From DATARH01 sp963734125 (GTDB lineage: Bacteria; Pseudomonadota; Alphaproteobacteria; ATCC43930; CGMCC-115725): a DNA stretch of 64,000 nt. Under the pieces are notes generated by a model, which ran no database searches, was not told the origin of the DNA, and saw nothing but the letters and a program-made list of their open reading frames with translations. Below, one piece after another: positions 55,278 through 63,649 of this stretch. How positions within the stretch are numbered: position 1 is the stretch's first letter; each line of letters begins with the position of its first letter. The stretch is from assembly GCA_963734125.1 (NCBI GenBank), contig CAVTGB010000016.1, positions 13,169 through 77,168 on the forward strand, read 5' to 3'. Position numbers and translations under genes: made by a program.

Positions 55278-56520
55278 ATGAACGACATCGCGGTTCTGAG
55301 CAACGCCGACAGCGTGGCGCTCGACGACATCGACGTCAGCGATCCCAAGCTCTACCAGGACGACACCTGTTACCCCTACTTCGCCCGGCTGCGGCGCGAG
55401 GACCCGGTGCATTACTGCCGGCAGAGCCTCTATGGCCCGTACTGGTCGGTGACCAAGTACAAGGACATCATGCAGGTCGAGATCAACCATCAGGTCTATT
55501 CCTCGGACGCCGCGATCTGCGCATCCTCAGACCCGCCCAAGGACCTGGAGCGGCCGAGCTTTATCCGCGATGGATCCGCCGAAGCACGACGAGCAGCGGC
55601 TGGTGGTCAGCCCGGTCGTCGCGCCCGGCAACCTCGCCAACATGGAAGGGCTGATCCGCGAGCGCACCGCGCGAGTGCTCGACGGCCTGCCGCGCGGCGA
55701 GACCTTCGACTGGGTCGACCGGGTGTCGATCGAATTGACGACGATGATGCTGGCGACCTTGTTCGACTATCCCTGGGACGACCGGCGCCAGCTGACCTAT
55801 TGGTCGGATGTGGTGATCGCCAACGTCCGCTCGCCCGAGTCGCCGGTGCATTCGGAGGAGGAGAAATTCGCCGAGCTGACCAAGATGACCGAAGCGCTCG
55901 GCAAGCTGTTCAACGAGCGGGCGCAGCTGCCGCCCAAATTCGACCTGTTGTCGATGCTGGCGCACGGCGAGGCGACGCGCAACCTGCCGTTCCGCGAGTT
56001 CATGGGCAACGCTGTCGCTGCTGATCGTCGGCGGCAACGACACGACGCGCAATTCGATGACCGGCGGCCTGATGGCGCTGAACGAGCATCCCGGCGAATA
56101 CCAGAAGCTGCGCGACGATCCCGTCGCTGATCCCGGGCATGGTGTCGGAGATCATCCGCTACGTGACGCCGGTCATCCACATGCGGCGCACCGCCAAGGA
56201 AGATGCCGAGATCGGCGGCAAGCAGATCAAGAAGGGCGACAAGGTGGTGATGTGGTACGTCTCGGGCAATCGCGATCCCGAGGCGATCGAGGACCCCGAC
56301 AATTTCATCATCGACCGCCCGCGGCCGCGCCAGCACCTGTCGTTCGGCTTCGGCATCCACCGCTGCGTCGGCAACCGGCTCGCCGAATTGCAGCTGCGCA
56401 TCCTCTGGGAGGAGATCATGCACGCGCTATCCGGTGATCGAGGTCATGGGCCCGGCAAAGCGCACCTACTCCAACTTCATCCACGGCATCCGCTCGTTGC
56501 CGGTGCGCATCCCGGCCTGA
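55278..56520 (+). pseudogene. Cytochrome P450, second copy, four frameshifts
   Basis: About 413 codons after correction. The reading starts at ATG 55278 (MNDIAVLSNADSVAL) and jumps frame at about 55565, 56011-56017, 56123 and 56424, each by one extra base. Recovered in order are SFIAMDPPKHDEQRLVVSPV, LLIVGGNDTTRNSMTGGLMA (I helix with A-G-x-D-T-T-like pattern), the K helix MVSEIIRYVTPV with ExxR, and the heme loop LSFGFGIHRCVGNRLAELQL (Cys ligand). It ends IRSLPVRIPA at 56518-56520. It resembles the CYP families of steroid or terpenoid degraders. The clean recovery of motifs argues for sequence error rather than decay. Confidence 0.88.
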
Positions 56521-56535
56521 GGCACCCTCGCGTCG

Positions 56536-56612
56536 CCCCCGCGAAAGCGGGGGACCAGGGGCACGCGGCACGGCGGTTGCCCCCGGGTTCCTCCCCGGGC
56601 TTGATCCGGGGA
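56536..56612. repeat. Intergenic palindromes (GCCCCCGCGAAAGCGGGGG type)
   Basis: CCCCCGCGAAAGCGGGGG (56536-56553) and CCCGGG...CCCGGGCTTGATCCGGGGATCA nearby: two hairpins in tandem between the P450 and MOSC genes, in the style of the other dispersed palindromes. Confidence 0.7.
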
Positions 56613-56644
56613 TCACGCGGGAAGGACGAACCGGATGCTCGCCG

Positions 56645-57187
56645 TTAAACCGGCGCGAGCTGCTGGTGTGGGGCGGGCGGGAGTTCGACGCGGATCGGGT
56701 CGCCTTCGCGAACGTCGCCCCCCGCCAGCACGATCCCCATGATCCCGGCCTTGCGGACGAGGTTGCCGTCGCTGTCGCGAGCCAGGGTGGCCGCCATCAG
56801 CCCGGGCTGGAGCTTGTCGAGTTGGCGGCACGGGTTGCGCAACCCGGTCACTTCGACCACCGCGGCGGACCCCAGATGGAGCCGGGCGCCGGTCGGCAAC
56901 CCCAGGAGATCGACCCCGCGCGTCGTCACGTTCTCACCCATCAGCCCGGGCGACACCGTAAAGCCGGCCTCGCGCAATTCGTCGAACAGCTCGCCGTGGA
57001 TCAGATGCACCTGGCGCAGATTGGGCGTGCCCCCAAAGCGCTCGAGCCGCGAGCGGTGCTGGACCGTGGCGCCCTGATGCGCGTCGTCCTCGACGCCCTG
57101 CCCGGCGACGAGGCGGATCTTGTCGGCGTTCGGCTTGGTCAGGCTATGGCTCGGGCTGCGGCTGACCGCCATCACAATCCCACGCAT
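56645..57187 (-). CDS. MOSC-domain protein
   Basis: 180 residues. The MOSC core is seen in the order IRLVAGQGVEDDAHQGA, RQVHLIHGELFDELRE, VSPGLMGENVTTRGVDLLGLP and a basic/cysteine site VTGLRNPCRQLDKLQPG with the conserved Cys. MOSC proteins move sulfur to the molybdenum cofactor or to a substrate; no partner is named. ATG 57187 is preferred to TTG 57193. It is followed 13 bases later in the same direction by the enoyl-CoA hydratase gene's end, i.e. the hydratase is upstream. Confidence 0.9.
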   Translation of the reverse strand: MRGIVMAVSRSPSHSLTKPNADKIRLVAGQGVEDDAHQGATVQHRSRLERFGGTPNLRQVHLIHGELFDELREAGFTVSPGLMGENVTTRGVDLLGLPTGARLHLGSAAVVEVTGLRNPCRQLDKLQPGLMAATLARDSDGNLVRKAGIMGIVLAGGDVREGDPIRVELPPAPHQQLAPV

Positions 57188-57200
57188 CGGCAAATACCCC

Positions 57201-57983
57201 TCAGCGGTTGCGGAAGGCGGGTTTGCGCTTGGCGATAAACGCCGCCATCCCCTCTTTCTGGTCCTCGGTGGCGAACGTCGAGTGAAACAGCCGCCGTTCG
57301 AAGCGCACGCCCTCGGCGAGCGTTGTCTCGAAGGCGCGGTTGACCGATTCCTTGATCATCATCGCGATCGGCTGTGACAATTCGGCGATTCGCGTCGCCA
57401 CCGCAATCGCCTCGGGCAGCAGCTTGTCGGCCGGCACGATGCGGCTGACGAGGCCGGCCCGCTCGGCTTCGGCGGCATCCATCATCCGGCCGGTGAGGCA
57501 CAGATCCATCGCCTTTGCCTTGCCGATGAAGCGCGCCAGGCGCTGCGTGCCCCCGGCCCCCGGCATCGTGCCAAGGTTGATCTCGGGCTGGCCGAAACGG
57601 GCGTTCTCGGCGGCGATCAGGATGTCGCACATCATCGCGATCTCGCAGCCGCCGCCCAATGCGAAGCCGGCGACCGCGGCGATGACCGGCTTTCTGCATT
57701 GCGCCACCCGCTCCCAGCCCGCGGTGATGAAGTCCTGCGCGTAGGCCTCCATATAGGTCTTCTCGGCCATCTCCTTGATGTCGGCGCCGGCGGCAAAGGC
57801 CCGCTCGCTGCCGGTCAGAACGATCGCGGCGATCGCGGTGTCGCCCTCCAGGTCGTCGAGCGCCGCCCCGAGTTCGGTGATCAGTGCCGCATTCAATGCG
57901 TTCAATGCCTGCGGCCGGTTGAGGGTGACAATACCGACCGGGCCCTGCCGCTCGACGAGGATATTGGCGTACTCAGTGCTCAT
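57201..57983 (-). CDS. Enoyl-CoA hydratase/isomerase
   Basis: 260 residues, crotonase fold. Acyl-CoA oxyanion-hole blocks are AFAAGADIKEMAEKTY and AGFALGGGCEIAMMCDILIA; the catalytic Glu positions are in LGTMPGAGGTQRLARFIG and the C-terminal TFATEDQKEGMAAFIAKRKP is typical of FadB-like hydratases. It hydrates trans-2-enoyl-CoA in beta-oxidation. It is likely cotranscribed with the downstream MOSC gene (13-base gap). Confidence 0.95.
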   Translation of the reverse strand: MSTEYANILVERQGPVGIVTLNRPQALNALNAALITELGAALDDLEGDTAIAAIVLTGSERAFAAGADIKEMAEKTYMEAYAQDFITAGWERVAQCRKPVIAAVAGFALGGGCEIAMMCDILIAAENARFGQPEINLGTMPGAGGTQRLARFIGKAKAMDLCLTGRMMDAAEAERAGLVSRIVPADKLLPEAIAVATRIAELSQPIAMMIKESVNRAFETTLAEGVRFERRLFHSTFATEDQKEGMAAFIAKRKPAFRNR

Positions 57984-58221
57984 CTGCGACCTCTCGCCGA
58001 AGGCTGATCTGCGGGGCCGAGCCGGACCGGCGAAGCGGGGTCCGCATGCGGCTGTGGCAACAGATTACGGTTATGGCGGGGTTTGTGGTAGCGTGGAAGT
58101 CCGCGCGCGATGCGGAGGGTCGGCGAGGCTGATCCCCGTCGCGCGGTGGACATGAGGCGATCGATCCCGCACGCGGGCAGGGCGCCATCAATCGGGGTGC
58201 TCACGAGACAGGAGAAACGAC

Positions 58222-58341
58222 ATGGCCAAGGGACAAAAACGCAGCAATCGCGAAGTGAAGAAGCCAAAATCCACCACCAAGAAGAAGTCGGTCGTCGCCG
58301 CCCGCTCGACGATCACCACCGCAGCGCCCAAAAAACCATGA
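58222..58341 (+). CDS. Small conserved basic peptide (39 aa)
   Basis: 39 residues: MAKGQKRSNREVKKPKS, then TTKKKSVVAARSTITTAAPKKP with a stop at 58339-58341. RBS AGGAG 6 bases before the ATG. The MAKGQKRSNRE-type N-terminus is widespread in proteobacteria as a small hypothetical protein. Strongly basic (11 Lys/Arg in the first 23 residues), which suggests nucleic-acid or ribosome contact, but no function is proven. Confidence 0.75.
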   Translation: MAKGQKRSNREVKKPKSTTKKKSVVAARSTITTAAPKKP

Positions 58342-58399
58342 CCGGCCGGCGGCGCTGCTGCTGTCTGGTGTCACTCGGGGCGCAGCGCGCGAAGGCGGG

Positions 58400-58690
58400 A
58401 TGATGGATAAGCCGGTGGATCTCGACGAGCACCGCGGGATGGCGGCGCAAAAGCAGACCGAAATTCGCCGCCTGCTGCACGAGGTTCAGGCCAATCAGGC
58501 GGCGTTGCGCGAGCGGATGGAAGAGATTGAAACCGTCATGGTGGCCGACGACGCGAGTACCTGGGCGGAGGCGGCGGCGAAGGCGCGCTACCTCATTCAG
58601 CTCTACGCCGCGACGCCCGATGCGCGCGACCCCCGCCGGCAAAAACTGATCGCCGGGGTGCTCGCCGATCTCGCTCGGCTGTCCGAGTGA
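58400..58690 (+). CDS. Hypothetical helical protein
   Basis: 96 residues (or 95 from ATG 58403), divided between a charged amphipathic helix (EIRRLLHEVQANQAALRERM then EEIETVMV) and a second helix (TWAEAAAKARYLIQLYAATPD). Probably a short coiled-coil protein. GAAGG precedes the start. No family recognised. It lies between the basic 39-aa peptide and a 73-aa Ala/Lys-rich protein on the same strand. Confidence 0.6.
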   Translation: MMDKPVDLDEHRGMAAQKQTEIRRLLHEVQANQAALRERMEEIETVMVADDASTWAEAAAKARYLIQLYAATPDARDPRRQKLIAGVLADLARLSE

Positions 58691-58789
58691 TCCACCCGAT
58701 GAGGGTGGGATCAATTATCGCCGGGTGCACGCGTCGGCGTGGTGTCGCGCTGCCCGGGAATGACCGGTTTCCGTTGAGGAGCAGTTGAG

Positions 58790-59011
58790 ATGGCAAAAAA
58801 AGAATCCGCAAAATTTGTCCCGCCTGACAGCGCCGCGCGCGCGGCCGAGGCCGCCAAGACGACGCGGCTGCGCGCCCTGCGCCTGGCCAAGGAAGCCGTG
58901 GTTGCCGAGGAGAAGAAGGTTGCCGCGGAACTCGATGCCGCAGCGAAACTCGCCAAAGCGCAGTCGCGCCGGCGGGTGCGCGGCGCTCGGCCCGACGCCA
59001 CGGCGCCCTGA
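58790..59011 (+). CDS. Hypothetical Ala/Lys-rich protein
   Basis: 73 residues, MAKKESAKFVPPDSAARAAE, then alternating Ala/Lys helix and a basic end (AQSRRRVRGARP). Likely a single long helix. It has AGGAGCAG 8 bases upstream of the ATG. No named family. It is convergent with mutM, with a 6-base gap between the stops. Confidence 0.5.
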   Translation: MAKKESAKFVPPDSAARAAEAAKTTRLRALRLAKEAVVAEEKKVAAELDAAAKLAKAQSRRRVRGARPDATAP

Positions 59012-59017
59012 TCCGGC

Positions 59018-59845
59018 CTAGCGCTGACGCTTGGCGCAGAAGAACGTCGAGCGTCCCGATTGGACGATGCGCCGGACGCCCTCGGCGCAAATGCAGCCCG
59101 GGCACGGCTCGCCCTCCCTGCCATAGACCGCCCAGCGGTGCTGGAAGTAGCCGAGTTCGCCACTGGCCTGGACATAATCGCGCAACGACGATCCGCCCGC
59201 TGCGATCGCCTCGCCGAGCACGTCGCGGATCGCCGCGGCCAGCCGCGCGGCCCGCGCGCCCATGACCGTCAGGGCGAGCCGGCGCGGCGACAGCCGGGCG
59301 CGGTAGAGCGCCTCGCAGACATAGATGTTGCCGAGCCCGGCGACGATCTTCTGGTCGAGCAGCGCCGCCTTTATTGTCGTCAGCTTGCCGGCCAACGCCT
59401 GTTCGAGGTAGGCGCCGTCAAAACCCGGCTCCAGCGGTTCGGGTCCCATCCCGGCCAATAGCGCATGCGCCGCCTCGGTGCCGCGCACCAGGTAGTCGAT
59501 GAGGCCGAACCGCCGCGGATCGTTGAAACGCACGACGGTGCCGTCGTCGAGGGTTAGGATCACATGGTCGTGCTTTGCCGCGGGAACATCGAGCCCGGCC
59601 GCGGTGATCCGCCCGGACATGCCCAGATGGAGGAGGAGGAGCCCGGTCTCGTCGAGTTCGATCAAGAGGTATTTGCCGCGCCGCGACAAGGCCCCGATGC
59701 GCGCGCCGGTGAGCCGCTCCGCCAGCATCGGCGGAAACGGGCGGCGCAGATCGGGACGGGTCAATTCCGCGCGCACGATGCGCCGGCCGCTGATGCGCAG
59801 CGCCAGCCCGCGGCGGATGGTTTCGACTTCGGGGAGTTCAGGCAT
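59018..59845 (-). CDS. mutM: Formamidopyrimidine-DNA glycosylase
   Basis: 275 residues; removes 8-oxoguanine and cleaves at abasic sites. The N-terminal catalytic PELPEVETIRRGL (Pro2, Glu3), the Lys of RRGKYLLIELD, the helix-two-turn-helix NIYVCEALYRARLSP and the C-terminal zinc finger C-x2-C...C (EPCPGCICAEGVRRIVQSGR then STFFCAKRQ) are present. Start ATG 59845; the MPELPEVET start is mandatory for activity. It is divergent from ubiE, the typical alphaproteobacterial arrangement. Confidence 0.96.
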   Translation of the reverse strand: MPELPEVETIRRGLALRISGRRIVRAELTRPDLRRPFPPMLAERLTGARIGALSRRGKYLLIELDETGLLLLHLGMSGRITAAGLDVPAAKHDHVILTLDDGTVVRFNDPRRFGLIDYLVRGTEAAHALLAGMGPEPLEPGFDGAYLEQALAGKLTTIKAALLDQKIVAGLGNIYVCEALYRARLSPRRLALTVMGARAARLAAAIRDVLGEAIAAGGSSLRDYVQASGELGYFQHRWAVYGREGEPCPGCICAEGVRRIVQSGRSTFFCAKRQR

Positions 59846-59893
59846 GCGAAATGTAACTGCGTGGGGCGCGCCACAGGCTATTGTTCCTGCCTG

Positions 59894-60679
59894 ATGAGCG
59901 TCGACGAGACAAGCGATAACTCCCCCGGCGCGTCGCCCGATGCCGAGACCGATTTCGGCTTTCGGCGGATCGCGGAGGCGGCGAAAGCTCCGCTCGTGCG
60001 CGCGCTGTTCGACAGTGTCGCCTCGCATTACGACCTGATGAACGATCTGATGAGCGCCGGAATCCACCGCTGGTGGAAGGCCGAGATGGTGCGCGTGCTC
60101 AACCCACGCCCCGGACAGCGCCTCGTCGATGTTGCCGGCGGCACCGGCGATATCGCGCGTCGCGCGCTGCCGCATTTGGGAGCCGGCGGAGCGGCGATCG
60201 TGTGCGACGCCAACCGCGAGATGCTGGAGATCGGCCGCGCCCGCGCGCTCGACGACGGCATTCTCTCCGGGATCGAGTGGCTCGCGGGCGACGCGGAAGC
60301 GCTGCCCTTCGCCGACCGCTCGTTCGACCTCTATACGATCGCATTCGGCTTGCGCAACGTGACCCGGATCGAGCGTGCGCTTGCCGAAGCGAGGCGCGTG
60401 CTCCGGCCGGGCGGGCGCTTTCTCTGCCTGGAATTCGCCCCTGCGGTCGCACCGCTGTTACAGCCGGCCTACGATTTCTACAGTCTTCAGGTGCTGCCGT
60501 TGCTCGGCCAGGTGGTGACCGGCAATCGCGATGCCTACGCCTATCTGGTCGAGAGCATCCGCCGCTTTCCGCCGCAGAGCGCGCTCCTGGAACGGATGGT
60601 CGCTTCCGGGCTTGAGCGGGCGAGCTACCGCAACCTGACCGGCGGCATCGCGGCGCTCCATTCGGCCTGGCGGCTCTGA
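59894..60679 (+). CDS. ubiE: Ubiquinone/menaquinone methyltransferase UbiE
   Basis: 261 residues, SAM-dependent C-methyltransferase of ubiquinone synthesis. It shows FDSVASHYDLMNDLMSAGIH, SAM motif I DVAGGTGDIARRAL, AFGLRNVTRIERAL, and PGGRFLCLEFAP, in the order typical of UbiE/COQ5. Start ATG 59894. It is followed 12 bases later by ubiB and is divergent from mutM. Confidence 0.96.
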   Translation: MSVDETSDNSPGASPDAETDFGFRRIAEAAKAPLVRALFDSVASHYDLMNDLMSAGIHRWWKAEMVRVLNPRPGQRLVDVAGGTGDIARRALPHLGAGGAAIVCDANREMLEIGRARALDDGILSGIEWLAGDAEALPFADRSFDLYTIAFGLRNVTRIERALAEARRVLRPGGRFLCLEFAPAVAPLLQPAYDFYSLQVLPLLGQVVTGNRDAYAYLVESIRRFPPQSALLERMVASGLERASYRNLTGGIAALHSAWRL

Positions 60680-60691
60680 CCGACCCCGGCG

Positions 60692-62257
60692 GTGCAGGGG
60701 CTCTTGCGCAGCTTTCGCAACCTCGCCCGTCTGCTCTGGATCGGCCTGACGCTGGCGCGGCACGACGCCCTTTTCCCGCTCGATCGGGTCTCCAGCGCCG
60801 CGCCGTTGCGGTTCCTCGCCCGGCTGCTGCGACGCCGCGGCAGCGTTCCCGCCGCCCGACCGGGCGAGCGACTAGCCGCCGCCCTCACCGAATTGGGCCC
60901 GAGCTTCATCAAGCTCGGTCAGATCCTGGCGACCCGGGCCGACCTGTTGGGTGACCAGATCACCGCCGACCTCGCGCGACTGCAGGACCGCCTGCCGCCG
61001 TTCCCCGGCGCGCAGGCGCGCGCGCTGATCGAGGCCGAGTTCGAGGGCGCGCTCGCGAGCCTCTTTGCGGAATTCGACGAAACCGCAATCGCCGCGGCCT
61101 CGATCGCGCAGGTCCATTTCGCGGTGACGACCGACGGGCGCGAGGTCGCGGTCAAGGTGTTGCGTCCCGGGATCGCCCGCGCCTTTGCCCGCGACCTCGA
61201 CCTGTTCCGCTGGCTCGCGCGCCTCGTCGAGCGGACCCGGCCGGCGCTGCGCCGCTTGAAGCCGGTCGAGGTCGTCGAAACCCTCGCGCAATCGGTGCGG
61301 ATCGAGATGGATTTGCGCTTCGAGGCAGCCGCCGCCTCCGAGCTGGCTGAGAATTTCGCCGGCGACCCCGAGTTTCGCGTGCCGCGGGTCGACTGGCAGC
61401 GCACCGGGCGCACCGTCTTGACCACCGAGCGGGTGATGGGGATCCGCGTCGACGATCGCGACGCGCTCCTCGCCGCCGGTCATTCGATTGGCGCCATCTT
61501 GCGCAACGCGGCCGATGCGTTTTTCAAGCAGGTGTTCCGCGACGGCTTCTTCCATGCCGATCTGCACCCCGGCAACATCTTCGTCGGTGCCGAGGGCGCG
61601 CTCGCGGTCGTCGATTTCGGCATCATGGGCCGGCTCGACCACCAGACTCGCACTTATCTCGCCGACATGCTGATCGGCTTCCTCTCCGGCGACTACCGGC
61701 GGGTGGCGCAAGTGCATTTCGACGCCGGCTATGTGCCGCGGCGAGGCTCGATCGACGCCTTCACCCAGGCCTGCCGCTCGATCGGCGAGCCGATCCTCGG
61801 ACGCCCCTTGCACGAGATTTCGATCGCCCGGCTCCTCGCGCAGCTCTTTCAGGTGACCGCGCAATTCGAGATGGAAACCCAGCCGCAGCTGCTGCTGTTG
61901 CAAAAGACGATGGTGCTGATCGAAGGCGTCGGGCGGCGGCTCGACCCAGAGGTAAACATCTGGAGCCTGGCGCGGCCGCTGGTCGAAGAATGGATGCGCG
62001 ACAACCGCGGCCCCGAGGCCCGCCTCAAGGAGCGGATCGAGGCCGCTCTCGAGGCGATCGACCAGATCCCGCGGCTGTTGCGCAGCCTCGACCGGCTAGT
62101 GGGCGATTGGTCGCGCGAGGGCGTTGTCCTCCACGCCGAAAGCCTCGCCCTCCAGGCCGCCCACCGCGCCCGGCTCTTCCCATGGCTGGTAGTGCCGCTC
62201 TGGCTCGCCGCCGCCGCGCTGGCAGCGATCGCGGGGTTGTTGCTGGTAGGGAGGTAA
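60692..62257 (+). CDS. ubiB: Ubiquinone biosynthesis kinase-like protein UbiB
   Basis: 521 residues, the ABC1/ADCK/UbiB atypical kinase. Visible are ALTELGPSFIKLGQILATR (KxGQ element), EFDETAIAAASIAQVHFA (A-rich loop), REVAVKVLRPGIARAFARDL (putative Lys), FHADLHPGNIFVGAEGALAVVDFGIMG (catalytic loop and D-F-G) and two C-terminal membrane helices (LFPWLVVPLWLAAAALAAIAG). It helps extract and process coenzyme Q intermediates in the membrane. Start GTG 60692. The coaBC gene that usually follows in alphaproteobacteria is absent; an IS relic is there instead. Confidence 0.95.
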   Translation: MQGLLRSFRNLARLLWIGLTLARHDALFPLDRVSSAAPLRFLARLLRRRGSVPAARPGERLAAALTELGPSFIKLGQILATRADLLGDQITADLARLQDRLPPFPGAQARALIEAEFEGALASLFAEFDETAIAAASIAQVHFAVTTDGREVAVKVLRPGIARAFARDLDLFRWLARLVERTRPALRRLKPVEVVETLAQSVRIEMDLRFEAAAASELAENFAGDPEFRVPRVDWQRTGRTVLTTERVMGIRVDDRDALLAAGHSIGAILRNAADAFFKQVFRDGFFHADLHPGNIFVGAEGALAVVDFGIMGRLDHQTRTYLADMLIGFLSGDYRRVAQVHFDAGYVPRRGSIDAFTQACRSIGEPILGRPLHEISIARLLAQLFQVTAQFEMETQPQLLLLQKTMVLIEGVGRRLDPEVNIWSLARPLVEEWMRDNRGPEARLKERIEAALEAIDQIPRLLRSLDRLVGDWSREGVVLHAESLALQAAHRARLFPWLVVPLWLAAAALAAIAGLLLVGR

Positions 62258-62275
62258 TACGGTCAGGGCAACCGA

Positions 62276-62431
62276 TCAAGCTGTGTCGAGTAGCGCTGCG
62301 AGGGCGTCGATAAAGTTCGCGGCATCCTCGATAACTCCTTCGACGGTCCGTATAGAGACATTGGTCGCGGTCCCGATACCCTGGTCGGCGCGAGACTTGA
62401 CCTCATACCCGCGTCTAGAGCATAGGCGCAT
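62276..62431 (-). other. Possible small ORF or gene remnant
   Basis: A 51-codon open frame on the minus strand ending VSIRTVEGVIEDAANFIDAL, with a plausible helix and ATG at 62431. It lies between ubiB and the transposase relic and may be the 3' end of a disrupted gene. No family match is claimed. Confidence 0.3.
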
Positions 62432-62464
62432 TGGCTGGAACGCTGAAAGCGGTTCCCAGGGGTA

Positions 62465-62970
62465 GACTATTCGGAGGACCTTCGGGGGCGGGTTCTGGCG
62501 GCGGTTGACGCGGGCATGGCGGCGCGGGCGGCGGCGAGCGTGTTTCGGGTCAGCGTGTCCTACATCTACAAGGCGCTGATCCGGCGGCGGCGCACCGGCG
62601 AGGTGAACGCCAGCGCGCGGCGCGGTCACCGTCCGCGCAAGCTGACGCCGGAGAGGAGGCCGCTCCGGCGCCCCATATCGAGGCCCCTCCGGACACAACC
62701 CTGGCGGCCTTGCAAACCTGGTTGGCGACCGAGCATGCGGTGCGGCGCTCGAACGGAGCGATCGGCTCGGCCTGTCGTTTAAAAAAGACGCTCCGCACCA
62801 CCGAACAGGACCGTCCGGACCTCCCGCCCGGCGCCGCACCCGATCGAGATGGTCTTTTCGAAGCTCAAGACGCGCCTGCGCCAAGCCCCGGAACGCACCG
62901 TCGAGGGTCTGTGGCGACATATTGGTGCCCTGCTCGACCAATTTTGGGATCGGTGCGGGTTTGATGCTGG
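62465..62970 (+). pseudogene. IS630-family transposase relic
   Basis: An IS630-type start, YSEDLRGRVLAAVDAGMAAR, then AASVFRVSVSYIYKALIRRR and ARRGHRPRKLTPE, is followed in shifted frames by LATEHAVRRSNGAIGSACRL and LRTTEQDRPD. The DDE core is largely missing, and the end PIEMVFSKLKTRLRQAPERT, VEGLWRHIGALLDQF survives in another frame. So this is a decayed element with internal deletion. No terminal inverted repeats were identified. It marks a break in the usual ubiE-ubiB-coaBC order. Confidence 0.85.
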
Positions 62971-63211
62971 TTGGGTGAGTGCGACAGGCCGCGGTTTTGC
63001 TGGGCGCGACGCCCGCGAGCGAACCCCGGGGAATGTCCGATAACGGGAGTGCTTCGACATCTCCTTAATATTTCTATCGGAATTTGGCGACAAGCCGATC
63101 GAACGAGTGCAGCTGGGCCGCGGCTCGGTGCCATTCTTCCGCAAGACATATCGATCGACTTGCAATCTTAGAGGCGTCACTGTAATCCAGAACCAATGAG
63201 GAGGGGGTGGT

Positions 63212-63649
63212 GTGTCAATAGGAGAGAGTGAACCACTTTATCTATCGACGCCGGTACCTGGCGAGTCTGGTGGTGGAAAGCATATTCTGGTCGTCGATGA
63301 CGACGTATTCTACCGGAATCTGGTTCTTTGGATATTGGAGGATGCCGGGTTCCGGGTCACGGCGGCGGAAGATTTCGCTGCCACGATCAAGGCTCTTGAA
63401 GGCGATGAGAGCGTGCACATGCTGTTGGCGGATGTGCAGATGCCGGTCGGGACGCCCAATGGTGTGACGATTGCCAGGATGGCCCGGCTGCGCCGGCATA
63501 AATTGCCGATCGTCTTCATGACGGGCTTCTACGATCCGGAACAATTAGGCGCCATCGAGCCGAACATTGCAGTTTTGCGCAAGCCCTTTACGGGCCAGGA
63601 TCTACTGCGGATGGTTGAGGCTGCACTCAACCCCGCGGGATCCTGTTAG
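63212..63649 (+). CDS. Single-domain response regulator
   Basis: 145 residues from GTG 63212, with GAGGGGG upstream. Receiver domain about 22-140: acidic residues in ILVVDDDVFYRNLV, phospho-acceptor Asp in MLLADVQMPVGTP, Thr in IVFMTGFYDPEQLG and Lys in VLRKPFTGQDLL. No kinase is nearby. It is similar in layout to the receiver at 28.4 kb, with the longer loop after the Asp (PVGTPNGV versus PGRLDGI). Target unknown. Confidence 0.9.
   Translation: MSIGESEPLYLSTPVPGESGGGKHILVVDDDVFYRNLVLWILEDAGFRVTAAEDFAATIKALEGDESVHMLLADVQMPVGTPNGVTIARMARLRRHKLPIVFMTGFYDPEQLGAIEPNIAVLRKPFTGQDLLRMVEAALNPAGSC

Noticed and set aside
53335..55281. Long overlapping open frame crossing the S9 peptidase and ferredoxin
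   Set aside because: It is a patchwork: one part is the true peptidase frame after the first shift, and the end is the ferredoxin; it is not one protein.
62276..62941. Full-length minus-strand frame over the transposase relic
   Set aside because: Only the last ~50 codons look protein-like; the rest reads as antisense of the relic.
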